A DNA stretch of 64,000 nt from Mesorhizobium sp. GTDB taxonomy: Bacteria; Pseudomonadota; Alphaproteobacteria; Rhizobiales; Rhizobiaceae. The stretch spans positions 124,001 to 188,000 of the forward strand of contig SAJS01000008.1 of NCBI GenBank assembly GCA_004017535.1. Direction: 5' to 3'. Shown piece by piece: positions 24,389-33,681 of the stretch (the stretch's first letter is position 1; each line of letters opens with the position of its first letter). The translations under genes and the position numbers were made by a program. Under the pieces are notes generated by a model that saw only the letters and a list, made by a program, of their open reading frames with translations, did no database searches and was not told the DNA's origin.

Positions 24389-25423
24389 CTACCCGCGCTT
24401 TTCGATAACCGCGTAAAGCACGTTGCGGTTCTCGCCATAAAACACCTGCGCGTCGACGGTGTTGCGGTCGACGCTGGCATTGATGATGTTCCACATGTCG
24501 GCTTCCGAGCGCAGCAGCAGCACCCAGTCCATGAATGTCTCGCGATAGCCGGCGTCGGGAGTCCCTTCGGCGTAGTTGGCGAACAGGAACCTGCCGTTCG
24601 GCTTCAGCATCTGCAGACACGTCTTCGTCAGCTTCACCGCGACGTTGTGCTGAAGATAGTCGTAAAGGCCCGAAGCATAGATCAGGTCGAACTTGCCGAG
24701 CTTGTGGCCTCTGGTGAGCACGCTTCGCACCGAGCCATCCACGGCCTCGATCGCGGTGCCCTGGAAATCGCGCGCGATCAGGCCGACGCTCTGCGGATCT
24801 TGGTCGAGCGCGACCCACCGCTTCAGCCTGCCCTCGGCAAGCGCGGTCGAGCGATTGGCCTCGCGCAGATGGCCGGCCGCGATCGCCAGCACTTCCGCTT
24901 CCGGTCCATTCCTCGCCGCCGTCTCGTCGACATATCGGGTCAACAGGTCCCGCCGTTCCCGCGCCGCGACGCATGACGGCACATTCTGGGTATGGCTGTA
25001 GAGCGCTTTGCCGATCTCCGAGGCGTTGGCAACGTCGTCGGCCACATGCGGATCGCAATAGATAAAGTCGAGCAGCTGCGCGTCACCGGAATAACCCCTG
25101 GGCTTGGTGAAGGACCAGTGCGTGAGTGGATCCTGGAGGAAATATTGCAGGATCGCGTGGTTCTGTGCCACCGGTATCAAGGCCTGCCAGACGTCGGGAT
25201 GCACCCTAGAGCGCAGCGCGCTGAGGACCGACAGCAGGCGCCGGACGATCTCGGCGGGATCCCTCTGCTGCTCGATCTGTCGGTGAGTCGTCAACAGGAT
25301 GAGCGCGAGCTCCGCGCGAGCGTCCTCGAAGGCCTCGCCATGGCGCTCGGGCTTCCCTCGATGCAGACCGGCGGCAATCGTCTTAGCAGTAATCAGGCTT
25401 TTGCCATCGAAAACGGGTTGCAC
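24389..25423 (-). CDS. SAM-dependent methyltransferase-like protein
   Basis: The 344-residue protein has an unassigned helical N-terminal half (KPRGYSGDAQLLDFIY near residue 108). The C-terminal half is methyltransferase-like: VLAIAAGHLREA as the degenerate SAM motif, WVALDQDPQSVG, KFDLIYASGLYDYL and LKPNGRFLFAN. Similar proteins are sometimes annotated as 3-hydroxypalmitate methyl ester (PhcB-like) synthases, but that assignment is uncertain. It is divergent from the membrane GGDEF-EAL gene, so a link to signalling is possible. The SAM motif is less glycine-rich than usual. Confidence 0.7.
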   Translation of the reverse strand: MQPVFDGKSLITAKTIAAGLHRGKPERHGEAFEDARAELALILLTTHRQIEQQRDPAEIVRRLLSVLSALRSRVHPDVWQALIPVAQNHAILQYFLQDPLTHWSFTKPRGYSGDAQLLDFIYCDPHVADDVANASEIGKALYSHTQNVPSCVAARERRDLLTRYVDETAARNGPEAEVLAIAAGHLREANRSTALAEGRLKRWVALDQDPQSVGLIARDFQGTAIEAVDGSVRSVLTRGHKLGKFDLIYASGLYDYLQHNVAVKLTKTCLQMLKPNGRFLFANYAEGTPDAGYRETFMDWVLLLRSEADMWNIINASVDRNTVDAQVFYGENRNVLYAVIEKRG

Positions 25424-25646
25424 CGGGTACTCCGTGGTTAACAGTCCATTAATTTATTACGTAGAATGTCAGGTTTGCCAACGGGCGATCGGTAGCATTT
25501 TAACAATATGATTAATTTCCCGCTAACCGTCTCGCTTCATTGGATATTTTGCGGGCCGGAATTCGGGTTCGAGTTAACGTAAACTTGTCTGGTGCCGTTG
25601 CATTTTATTGCCCGCCAAATCGTTGTTTCCCAAGGAGCGGGCCCGC

Positions 25647-27713
25647 GTGGGGGCAAGAGCGAGAAAAGAGTTCGAAAGGCAGAAACCCTTTGAGCAGGGG
25701 TTCATTGCGGAGGAACGCGTCGCGTCCAGATTGGCCGATATGGCGCATGTCGAGCCCTACGAGCCGCGCCCCGGCCCGGGGCCGAACGAACTGCGCGTCC
25801 TTTATCGCGAGGAATCGCAGGCGAAGCGGCGGCGGGAAGCCAGGCCCGGGCTTTGGATGGCCGTCGCCATCTATGTGCTGTTCTCGGCGACGGATCTGCT
25901 GCTGATACCGGATGTGGCGCTCTACACGATCACGGCGCGCTTCGCCGTCGGCCTGACCGCGCTGCTGACGCTGGAGGGCCAGCTTCGCCGCGGTGTTGCC
26001 ACGCAATGGCTCGACGTGACCTGCGCGGCCGCAATCATCTTTGGCTATATCGGCTGGCTGTGGCCTGCGTCCTGGGGAGCCGACCGGGAAACCGTCGCCT
26101 ACTACATGGTGTTCGGCACGATCTTCATGATGAGCGCCAACCTCTTTTTCACATTCAGCTTCAAGGTTTCGATCGTCACGTCGACCATAATCCTGTGCAT
26201 TCTGTACGTGGTGAATTATTTTGTGCCTGCTTCGCTGACGTACAAAATGGTGTTCGGAACCTTCTACGTCTCGTGCTTCACTTTCACCTCCTATGTGAAC
26301 TGGAAGCTGAACGAGGAGCGCTACAACGTCTTCCTCAACGCGCTCGAAGCCAAGATCCAGCACAAGGAGGCGACGGAGCGCGGCAAGGCCTTGCTGAGAC
26401 TATCGCGGACGGATCCGCTGACGGGCCTGGAGAACCGCCGCGCGATCGACGAGAAGCTGCGCGAATACTGGAGCGACTGGCAAAAGCTCGGCAACCGTTT
26501 CGCGGCGATTCTCATCGACGTGGACTTCTTCAAGAAGTTCAACGACTGCTATGGCCACCAGGAGGGCGATCGTTGCCTGATCCATGTCGCCAACGCGCTG
26601 GGCGAGCTGATCACGCGATACAACGGCTCGATCGGGCGCTATGGCGGCGAGGAATTCATCGTGCTCGCCCGCATGAACGACAAGGAACAGGTCGCCGATC
26701 TCTCGGAAGCCATCTGCCGTACGGTGGAGGATCTGGCGCTGACGCACGAGCTGCGGCGCGACGGCACCTCGATCGTGACGGTGAGCGTCGGCGCCGCCTT
26801 CACCAGGACGCAGGCCGGCGCCAAGCTGGAGAAGATCATCCACGAGGCCGATCGCGCGCTGTACCTGGCGAAAGCCGGCGGCCGCAATTGCGCGCGCCTG
26901 TTCGACCCGACCGATCCGCAGAGCAGCGACGAGAGCGAGAACATCGCGGCCTTGCTCAAGATCGCAATCGACAGGAATCTCGTCTCCCTGGTCTATCAGC
27001 CGATCCAGGAAATAGCCTCGGGGCGGGTCGAGGCCGTCGAGGCGCTGATGCGCCTCAAGATGCTCGACGGCATACTGGTTCCGCCTAGCCTGTTCATTCC
27101 GGTGGCTGAACGCACCGGCGCCATCCTGGAGCTAGGCCGCTGGGCGATAAGGACGGTGTGCACCGACGTCCTTGCGCATGACGACGTCCGCGTGGTCAGT
27201 GTCAACGTGTCGCCGATCCAGCTCAAGACGCCCGGCTTCGCGACGTCCGTCGCCGGCATCCTCGGCGAAACCGGCGTGGCCGGCAGCAGGCTTGCCTTCG
27301 AGATCACCGAGGGGCGCGAGCTGGAGATGGACTCCGACATCCTGCGCTGCATCAGCGACCTGAAGCTCCTGGGCATCAAGATCTGGCTCGACGATTTCGG
27401 CACGGGCTTCGCCGGCCTGTCATGGCTGCGCCTGATCGATTTCGACACGGTCAAGATCGACCGCTCGTTCCTGCATGACTGCGGCACGCCCAAGGGCATG
27501 GCCATGCTCCAGGACATCATCGCGCTGGTCCGCAACCGCGGCCACAAGATCCTGGTCGAAGGCGTGGAGACCGACGAGCAGATGGCCCTGATGCGCGAAT
27601 TCGGCATCGACAAGGTCCAGGGCTACCATGTCGGCCGCCCGATGCCCGCCGCAAGCTTCCAGGCAAAGCAGCAGGTGCAGAAGCGCCCGTTCACGGTCCT
27701 GAAGTCGGCGTGA
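25647..27713 (+). CDS. Membrane-bound GGDEF-EAL cyclic-di-GMP protein
   Basis: The protein has 688 residues. The N-terminal 250 hold about six membrane helices and look like a MASE-type sensor. Then come a diguanylate cyclase domain with an intact RYGGEEF active site (about residues 333-339) and an EAL phosphodiesterase domain. That domain has EALMR, NVSPIQL, EITEGRE, LDDFGTGFAG, EGVETDEQ and QGYHVGRPMP, all motifs for catalysis. The RxxD inhibitory site before GGEEF is absent (RYNG). I prefer the GTG at 25647 with AAGGAG upstream over a TTG at 25608. Both activities are possible. Confidence 0.9.
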   Translation: MGARARKEFERQKPFEQGFIAEERVASRLADMAHVEPYEPRPGPGPNELRVLYREESQAKRRREARPGLWMAVAIYVLFSATDLLLIPDVALYTITARFAVGLTALLTLEGQLRRGVATQWLDVTCAAAIIFGYIGWLWPASWGADRETVAYYMVFGTIFMMSANLFFTFSFKVSIVTSTIILCILYVVNYFVPASLTYKMVFGTFYVSCFTFTSYVNWKLNEERYNVFLNALEAKIQHKEATERGKALLRLSRTDPLTGLENRRAIDEKLREYWSDWQKLGNRFAAILIDVDFFKKFNDCYGHQEGDRCLIHVANALGELITRYNGSIGRYGGEEFIVLARMNDKEQVADLSEAICRTVEDLALTHELRRDGTSIVTVSVGAAFTRTQAGAKLEKIIHEADRALYLAKAGGRNCARLFDPTDPQSSDESENIAALLKIAIDRNLVSLVYQPIQEIASGRVEAVEALMRLKMLDGILVPPSLFIPVAERTGAILELGRWAIRTVCTDVLAHDDVRVVSVNVSPIQLKTPGFATSVAGILGETGVAGSRLAFEITEGRELEMDSDILRCISDLKLLGIKIWLDDFGTGFAGLSWLRLIDFDTVKIDRSFLHDCGTPKGMAMLQDIIALVRNRGHKILVEGVETDEQMALMREFGIDKVQGYHVGRPMPAASFQAKQQVQKRPFTVLKSA

Positions 27714-27893
27714 CACGGCAGTCGAATTGAAAGCGCAGATAAAGGCATTTCCGAGATCGAGTCTGAGGCGCGGGCGGGGAGCAGTTCCTCCTTGCAGCCC
27801 CCAGCCGCCTGTCCCGAACAGTTCGGCAATGTGGTGGTCGTGGTTTGAGGCGCGCTTGCCTATTTGCAGGCTGCAGGCCGCTCAGCGAAAGGG

Positions 27894-28790
27894 TTAATAG
27901 GCCGCGGCCGAGCCGAGTATAGCCTGAAGGCGCTCGATGTCCTGACGGGGCGGGGCGCCGAACAGGCGCCGATATTCGCGGCTGAACTGGGACGGGCTGT
28001 CGTAGCCGACCGCGAAACCGGCCGTGCCGGCGCTGGCCCCGTCGGCCAGCATCAGCCTTCGCGCTTCCTGCAGGCGTAGCTGCTTTTGATATTCGAGCGG
28101 GGTCATGCGTGTGATCGCCTTGAAGTGGGCGTGAAGCGACGACGCGCTCATGCCTGAGGCGGCGGCAATTTCGTCGATCCGCAACTGCGTGTGGAAGCCG
28201 CTGCGTATCGTGGCGACGGCGCGGCTCACCTGGTTCAAATGGCTGTCGACGGTTCCCATTTGACGAAGCGTTGCGCCATGCGGACCGGTGAGCAGACGGT
28301 AGAGGATTTCGCGCTCCACGAGCGGGGCCAGGACATCGATGGTCCCGGGGCGATCGAGCAGCTTCACCAATCGGCATACGGCATCGATCAGGTCAGGATC
28401 GCTTGGATAGACGGCAAGCACGGGCAAGTCCTTCTCGGAAGAAACCCGCTGCTCGGTCACAAGCAGGTCGGCAAGTGCCGCAGGGTCGAAGTCGATCTTG
28501 CAGCAAAGATATGGCGCGGCCGGACTGGCCTCGAGAACATGGCCGACCAGAGGCAGGTCGACCGAAACAAGAAGATAGCTCGATGCATCATAGACCACGC
28601 TCTGGCCGGCCAACGAGACGCGCTTCGACCCTTGGGCGATTATGCAAAGCGAAGCTTCATAGACCGCCGGCACCGGCGCGCTGGGATGGTCGGCGCGAAT
28701 GAGCGACAGCCGGGGCACAGCGGTGCCGGACATGCCGGAAACCGGTGCGAACCGCGAGATCAGCTGAGCCAGGTCGGCAATTTTGTTCAT
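27894..28790 (-). CDS. AraC-family transcriptional regulator
   Basis: The 298-residue product has an AraC_N cupin-like domain (ADHPSAPVPAVYEASLCIIAQGSK near residue 30) and a C-terminal double helix-turn-helix (LRIDEIAAASGMSASSLHAHFKAITRMTPLEYQK, then the FAVGYDSPSQFSREYRRLFG signature). I start at the ATG at 28790 (MNKIADL); the frame runs on upstream without homology. It is divergent from an SDR gene 149 bases away and likely activates it, the usual pairing for this subfamily. Confidence 0.87.
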   Translation of the reverse strand: MNKIADLAQLISRFAPVSGMSGTAVPRLSLIRADHPSAPVPAVYEASLCIIAQGSKRVSLAGQSVVYDASSYLLVSVDLPLVGHVLEASPAAPYLCCKIDFDPAALADLLVTEQRVSSEKDLPVLAVYPSDPDLIDAVCRLVKLLDRPGTIDVLAPLVEREILYRLLTGPHGATLRQMGTVDSHLNQVSRAVATIRSGFHTQLRIDEIAAASGMSASSLHAHFKAITRMTPLEYQKQLRLQEARRLMLADGASAGTAGFAVGYDSPSQFSREYRRLFGAPPRQDIERLQAILGSAAAY

Positions 28791-28939
28791 GCCGCATAAA
28801 TCTGCATCGCGCGCAATGTTGCAAGGCTTGGTCGGCTTCTTTGGAGGATCGTGCAAACTCTTTGGACGATTACGCTACCGCTCTCCGCCTTCGCGCCACC
28901 ATTTTTCGACCCGTCACCGCAAGCGAAAAGGAAACGATC

Positions 28940-29665
28940 ATGACGGGACTGAAAGACAAGGTTGTATTGATCACCGGCGCCTCGAGCGGCATCGGCGAAG
29001 CGACGGTTCGCGAGTTCTCATCGGCGGGCGCCAGGCTGTTCATCGGCGCCCGACGCGGCGAGCGTCTGAAGGCGCTGGCCGAGGAAATCGGTGAACGCGT
29101 CGCCTGGCGCGAGCTCGACGTAACGAAGGCCGAGAGCTTCGATGCGTTCGCCGATGCCGCGCACGCTGAATTTGGACGGATCGATGTGCTGGTCAACAAT
29201 GCCGGCGTTATGCCGCTGTCGCCGCTTGCCGCGCTGAAGCGCGATGAGTGGGCGCGCATGATCAACGTCAACATCTTCGGCGTGCTGAACGGGATCGCTT
29301 CGGTGCTGCCGCGCTTCGTCGCGCAGAAAACCGGGCACGTGGTCAACGTGGCCTCCGTCGGCGCGCATCTCGTGCTGCCCACTGCGGCGGTCTACTGCGG
29401 CACCAAATATGCAGTATGGGCGATCACGGAAGGCCTGCGCCAAGAGCATGACGACATCCGCGCCACGATCATCTCGCCCGGCGTGACCGCGACCGAACTG
29501 GGCGACGACATCAGCGATCCCCAGGTGGCTGCGGCTTTGAAGGAGTGGCGGCAGAAATCACTGACGCCGGACGCCATCGCCCGCGCTATCCGCTTCGCCC
29601 TCGAACAGCCCGATGGCGTCGACGTCAACGAAGTGATCGTGCGCCCGACGGCAGCGAATATGTAG
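28940..29665 (+). CDS. SDR-family oxidoreductase
   Basis: This is a classical SDR of 241 residues. It has ITGASSGIGEATVREF near residue 10, LVNNAGVMPLSPL near residue 83, the catalytic NVASVGAHL and VYCGTKYAV (Tyr and Lys intact), and the PGVTATEL loop. It resembles the serine 3-dehydrogenase/YdfG type. GGAAACG precedes the ATG. It is probably under the divergent AraC regulator and ends in a hairpin shared with the converging fusion gene. Confidence 0.87.
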   Translation: MTGLKDKVVLITGASSGIGEATVREFSSAGARLFIGARRGERLKALAEEIGERVAWRELDVTKAESFDAFADAAHAEFGRIDVLVNNAGVMPLSPLAALKRDEWARMINVNIFGVLNGIASVLPRFVAQKTGHVVNVASVGAHLVLPTAAVYCGTKYAVWAITEGLRQEHDDIRATIISPGVTATELGDDISDPQVAAALKEWRQKSLTPDAIARAIRFALEQPDGVDVNEVIVRPTAANM

Positions 29666-29705
29666 ACATTCGTCTGCCAAGATGCCGATTGTCTGCGAAT
29701 GACGG

Positions 29706-29732
29706 GCAGGCCGGCGTTTCGCGCCGGCCTGC
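29706..29732. terminator. Hairpin between convergent genes
   Basis: GCAGGCCGGCG-TTTCG-CGCCGGCCTGC is a perfect 11-bp stem between the SDR and the fusion gene. No T-run follows, so it may act with Rho or simply protect both 3' ends. Confidence 0.5.
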
Positions 29733-29746
29733 TCCAGCCCTTGAGG

Positions 29747-32700
29747 TCAAGCAGCCTTGACCTTCAGCTCTTCCTCGCCGCGCACCATCCGGGTCACGCC
29801 GGCGAAGTCGAGCTTGCCGGAACCGAGCATCGGCACTTTCGGCACGACGCGCACCTCGGCCGGCACCATCAGGTCCATGGCGCCGTGCGCTTTGGCAAAG
29901 GCGAGGAAGTCCGCGCGGGTGGCGTTGGGCGCTTCCGTGATCAGGATGAGCTTCTCGCCCTTGCGCGCGTCCGGCACCGCCGCGACGGCCGCCGGGGAAC
30001 CTTTCCAGAGCTCGCCCGCCAGCGCCTCGACCGCGGCCAGCGAGACCATCTCGCCGCCGATCTTGGCAAAGCGCTTGGCGCGGCCGCGGATCGAGATGAA
30101 GCCCGCGTCGTCGACGGTGACGACGTCGCCGGTGTCGTGCCAGCCGTCCTTCACCGGCTCGATCACGCCGGGGTTCTCGGCGCGCAGATAGCCGGCCATG
30201 ACGTTCGGGCCGCGCACGAAGAGTCGTCCGCCTTCGTCGACGCCGGCCACCGGGTCCAGGCGATACTCCATGCCGGGCATGATTTTGCCGACGCTGCCCG
30301 ACTTGTTGTACATCGGCGTGTTGATGGCGATCACCGGAGCGGCTTCCGTCACGCCGTAGCCCTCGAGGATGCGCAGGCCGAACTTCTCCATATAGGTCGT
30401 GCGCGTCGCCGCCTTGACCGGCTCCGCGCCGGCGAAGCAATAGCGCACCGAGCGGAAGTCGTAAGGATGCGCCGTGCGGGCGTAGCCGGCGAGGAAGGTA
30501 TCGGTGCCGAAGATGATCGTCGCGTTCGATCCGTAGATCAGTTCCGGCACGATGCGGTAGTGCAGCGGGGAGGGGTAGAAATAGACCGGCACGCCCGAAA
30601 TCAGCGGCAGCACCGTTCCCGCCGTCATGCCGAAGGAGTGGAAGATCGGCAGCACGTTGAACACCTTGTCGCCCGAGTGGAAGTCGATGCGCGAGGCCGC
30701 CTGGGCGGCGTTGGCCAGGATATTGCGGTGGGTCAGCACCACGCCTTTGGGCGTGCCTTCCGAGCCCGAGGTGAACAGGATCGCCGCCGAGTCGTCGGCC
30801 TTGCGCGGCACCCGAGGCGCCGTCTTGCGCAACAGGCCGAGCAGCTTGTCCTTGATGCCGATCGTGGCGCGCAGGCCGTCGAGCCAGACGATGTCGACCG
30901 AACGGCCGATCTCCTCGACCACTGGCCCGAGCTTGGCCTGCTCGACGAAGGCGCGGGAGGTGAGCACGGTCTTCACCTCGGCCGCCTTGCAGGCCGACAG
31001 GATGTTGGCCGCACCCGCGGTGAAGTTGATCATCGCCGGCACCTTGCCGGCCGACATGACGCCGAGCAGCGTGGCGCATGAGCCGTTGGCGTTGGGCAGC
31101 ATGATGCCCAGCGTCTCTTGTCCCGCGTAGAGATGCTCGAACTTCTCGCCAAGCACCGCGGCGGCGGTGAGCAGCTTGCCGTAGCTCAGCGAACCGGTGA
31201 CCGGATCCTGCACGGCGAGTTCCTTCATGCCGCGCTCCTGGGCCGTCGCGATGATCTTCTGAAGCACCGTCTTGTCGATGTCCTGGGTGCGGAAGACGAG
31301 GTCCGACATCACCTGATAGAGCGCGGAGCCCGCCGCGGCGCGGCGCTGGCGCCCCTTCAGCTCCGGGGGCACTTCGAGCTTTACTGGCTCCAGGATGGTC
31401 ACCTTGACCTTCGGGAACAGGCGATGGCGCACATGCTGCGAGGAGAGCCGCGAGAAGTAGCTCTTCTCCAGGCCCTCGATGCGCACCGGCACCACCATCG
31501 AGGCGGTCTTGTCGGCGACCATGGCGGCGCCGTCATAGACCTTCATCAGGCCGCCGGTGACGGTGATGCGCCCCTCGGGGAAGATGACCAGCGGATCGCC
31601 GCCCTGCACGATCTTGATCAGCGTGCGGGTCGACATCGGCTTCGCCGGATTGAGCGGCAGCGCGCGGGCGAGCTTCATGAAGGGCTTCATCCACCAGGCC
31701 TGGGCGATCGTGTAGTCGATGGCGAAGACCGGCTCCTCGTCGGTCAGCGTCAGCGCCAGCGGGCCGTCGAGGAAGCTGACATGGTTGAGCGCCAGGATCG
31801 GCGCCTTGCCGGCCGCCTTGAGATTGTCCAGACCCTCGACCTCCAGCCGCAGGAAGGCGCGGAACAGGATCGAGACGAAATCGCGGAACGGGTTGGTCGG
31901 CAGGAATTTCAGCATCAGCCAGGAGGCAATCGCGTTGGCGACGACGAGACCGGACAGGATGCCCGCGATCGAGACGCCTGCTGCCTGGATGGCGGCGACA
32001 AGGATGCCGCCGACCGTCATGAAGCCGGCATTGACGATGCTGACCGCCGCGACGACGCGGGCGCGGCGCGCTTCCGGCGACCAGGCCTGCACGGCGGCGA
32101 AGGTCGGCACCACCAGGAAGGCGGCGGCAATGGCCATGCCGGCGAGGTCGATGGCGACGCGGATGGTGTTGGGGCCGGCGAAGAAGGTCGACAGGCTGGC
32201 GACTGTCGGCGAAGGCTGCATGCTGCCGATGGTCCAGGCAAGATGCAGGCCGAACAGCGCCATCAGCGCGGTGCCGACGGGCGCGGGCAAAAGCACCATG
32301 CGGCCTTGCGACATCCAGGCTGCGATGGCCGAGCCGACGGCGATCGAGACGGCGAACACCGCGAGATAGGCGGTGACGGCGATCTCGTTGCCGCCGAGCG
32401 AATCCTTGATCATCGCCGGCAGGATCGAAAGCACGATGGCGCCGACCAGCCAGAACCAGGAGGTCATCAGGCCGGCGCGCCAGATGCGCGTATCGGTGCG
32501 CAGGTCGGCGACCTGCCGCCAGGTCGAGCGCAAAATGTTCCAGTCGATGGTGAGGTTGGGAGCAGCCGAACCGGTGGACGGGATATAACGGCTGACGAAC
32601 CAGCAACCAACGGCCAGCGCCATCATGATTGGTCCGAACACCGAAACACCGATGCCGTCGGCTGAAACGACGCCGCCGGCAATCGTGCCGCCGAGGATCG

Positions 32701-33151
32701 CGGCAAAAGTGGCCGACTCGATCCAGGCGTTGGCCTTGGGCAGTTCCTTGCGCTCGAGATGGTCCGGCAGGATGCCGTATTTGATCGGCCCGAACAGCGC
32801 CGAGACGATGCCGAACATCAAGAGCGCCGTCATCAGCACCGGGATCGAGGACAGCGCGATGCCGACGACGGCGACGGCGGCCGCGGCGATCTCGCTGAAT
32901 TTCAGGCGCCGCGCGATCAGCGCCTTGTCGAAGCGGTCGGCGATCTCGCCGCCAAGCGCGGAAAGCAAGAGGAAGGGCGCCATGAAGACAGCGCCGGCCA
33001 GCGTCACCAGCGACGCGGCCTTTTCCTTCGCCAGCGTGAACAGAATGAGGAATACCAGCGTGTTCTTCAGGAAATTGTCGTTGAAGGCTGAGAGGAATTG
33101 CGTCCAGAAGAGAGGCGCGAAGCGCCGCGACATCATCAGATGGGTGTTCAT
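29747..33151 (-). CDS. MFS transporter / PlsC-like acyltransferase / AMP-dependent acyl-ACP (CoA) ligase fusion
   Basis: This three-part protein has 1134 residues. Residues about 10-420 are an MFS module with some twelve helices, resembling the lysophospholipid transporter LplT (FWTQFLSAFNDNFLKNTLVF). Residues about 440-630 are a PlsC acyltransferase with the catalytic NHVSFLD (H-x4-D) and FPEGR. Residues about 650-1134 are an acyl-adenylate ligase with FTSGSEGTPKGVVLTHRN, YGVTEAAP and GWHDTGDV. E. coli makes the last two as Aas and the first as LplT, so this fusion would flip lysophospholipids inward, activate fatty acids and re-acylate them at the inner membrane. The start is the ATG at 33151 (MNTHLMMSRR), with weak TGGAA. 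Confidence 0.88.
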   Translation of the reverse strand: MNTHLMMSRRFAPLFWTQFLSAFNDNFLKNTLVFLILFTLAKEKAASLVTLAGAVFMAPFLLLSALGGEIADRFDKALIARRLKFSEIAAAAVAVVGIALSSIPVLMTALLMFGIVSALFGPIKYGILPDHLERKELPKANAWIESATFAAILGGTIAGGVVSADGIGVSVFGPIMMALAVGCWFVSRYIPSTGSAAPNLTIDWNILRSTWRQVADLRTDTRIWRAGLMTSWFWLVGAIVLSILPAMIKDSLGGNEIAVTAYLAVFAVSIAVGSAIAAWMSQGRMVLLPAPVGTALMALFGLHLAWTIGSMQPSPTVASLSTFFAGPNTIRVAIDLAGMAIAAAFLVVPTFAAVQAWSPEARRARVVAAVSIVNAGFMTVGGILVAAIQAAGVSIAGILSGLVVANAIASWLMLKFLPTNPFRDFVSILFRAFLRLEVEGLDNLKAAGKAPILALNHVSFLDGPLALTLTDEEPVFAIDYTIAQAWWMKPFMKLARALPLNPAKPMSTRTLIKIVQGGDPLVIFPEGRITVTGGLMKVYDGAAMVADKTASMVVPVRIEGLEKSYFSRLSSQHVRHRLFPKVKVTILEPVKLEVPPELKGRQRRAAAGSALYQVMSDLVFRTQDIDKTVLQKIIATAQERGMKELAVQDPVTGSLSYGKLLTAAAVLGEKFEHLYAGQETLGIMLPNANGSCATLLGVMSAGKVPAMINFTAGAANILSACKAAEVKTVLTSRAFVEQAKLGPVVEEIGRSVDIVWLDGLRATIGIKDKLLGLLRKTAPRVPRKADDSAAILFTSGSEGTPKGVVLTHRNILANAAQAASRIDFHSGDKVFNVLPIFHSFGMTAGTVLPLISGVPVYFYPSPLHYRIVPELIYGSNATIIFGTDTFLAGYARTAHPYDFRSVRYCFAGAEPVKAATRTTYMEKFGLRILEGYGVTEAAPVIAINTPMYNKSGSVGKIMPGMEYRLDPVAGVDEGGRLFVRGPNVMAGYLRAENPGVIEPVKDGWHDTGDVVTVDDAGFISIRGRAKRFAKIGGEMVSLAAVEALAGELWKGSPAAVAAVPDARKGEKLILITEAPNATRADFLAFAKAHGAMDLMVPAEVRVVPKVPMLGSGKLDFAGVTRMVRGEEELKVKAA

Positions 33152-33681
33152 GGCAATTTCCATTGGGCAAGACCGTCTGGCAATCCAACCGGACTGAGCG
33201 CACACTTGCGCGGTTTGAGCCTCGTTTTATCGGGAAGGGGTTAAACTTCGTTGCTGCGGTTCAATCCGAGCCATTTGTTTCTAATTCTTGGCGCCTGGAA
33301 TCTGTCGTCCATGATCGGTCTCCAGGCTTTCCAGCCACTCGACTGCCTGCGGGCTTGGTTGTCGGCGAGCATCGATATGATCCTTTCGTTTCAGCATTAG
33401 GCCGGATCGGAGACGGCCTGTTTCAGGCCAGATACAATCCAGTGAACATCGTTCATATCACATCGTGAACGACGTTCAAGAGAAAAAATGAACGTCGTTC
33501 AAGGATCGAACTGTTGAATGATGACTTGTTGGATGCGAGCTTTGCGCGACCGGGCGTTCAGGAGAACAACGGAACGTTAGACAAGCTCTCGTTTTTGCGG
33601 CGACTGGAGCTACACCCGCCGGCCGCAAACGGCTATCAATCGTCGCGAAGTCATGCTTCGGGGTGGTGAGAGGCGCGCGGC
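33152..33681. other. Long divergent intergenic region between fusion gene and SWIM operon
   Basis: No credible gene is present; a 101-codon plus-strand frame at 33163-33468 has no domain and no ribosome site. The notable content is the triple palindrome at 33443-33501 (separate entry). The leader towards the fusion gene would be about 290 bases and that towards the SWIM gene about 180 bases, so structured leaders or a missed small gene are possible. I see neither. Confidence 0.5.
33443..33501. promoter_or_regulatory. Three evenly spaced TGAAC-N3-GTTCA operators with overlapping promoter
   Basis: Perfect palindromes lie at 33443-33455 (centre ATC), 33466-33478 (GAC) and 33489-33501 (GTC), each start exactly 23 bases after the last. 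On the minus strand TTGAAC (33474-33479) and TATGAA (33452-33457) are spaced 16 bases, a plausible promoter for the fusion gene embedded in the sites. Such arrays are typical of TetR- or MarR-type repressors. No candidate regulator gene is directly adjacent. Confidence 0.7.

Noticed and set aside
33163-33468. 101-codon plus-strand frame in the divergent region
   Set aside because: No ribosome site, no recognisable domain, and it overlaps the first operator.
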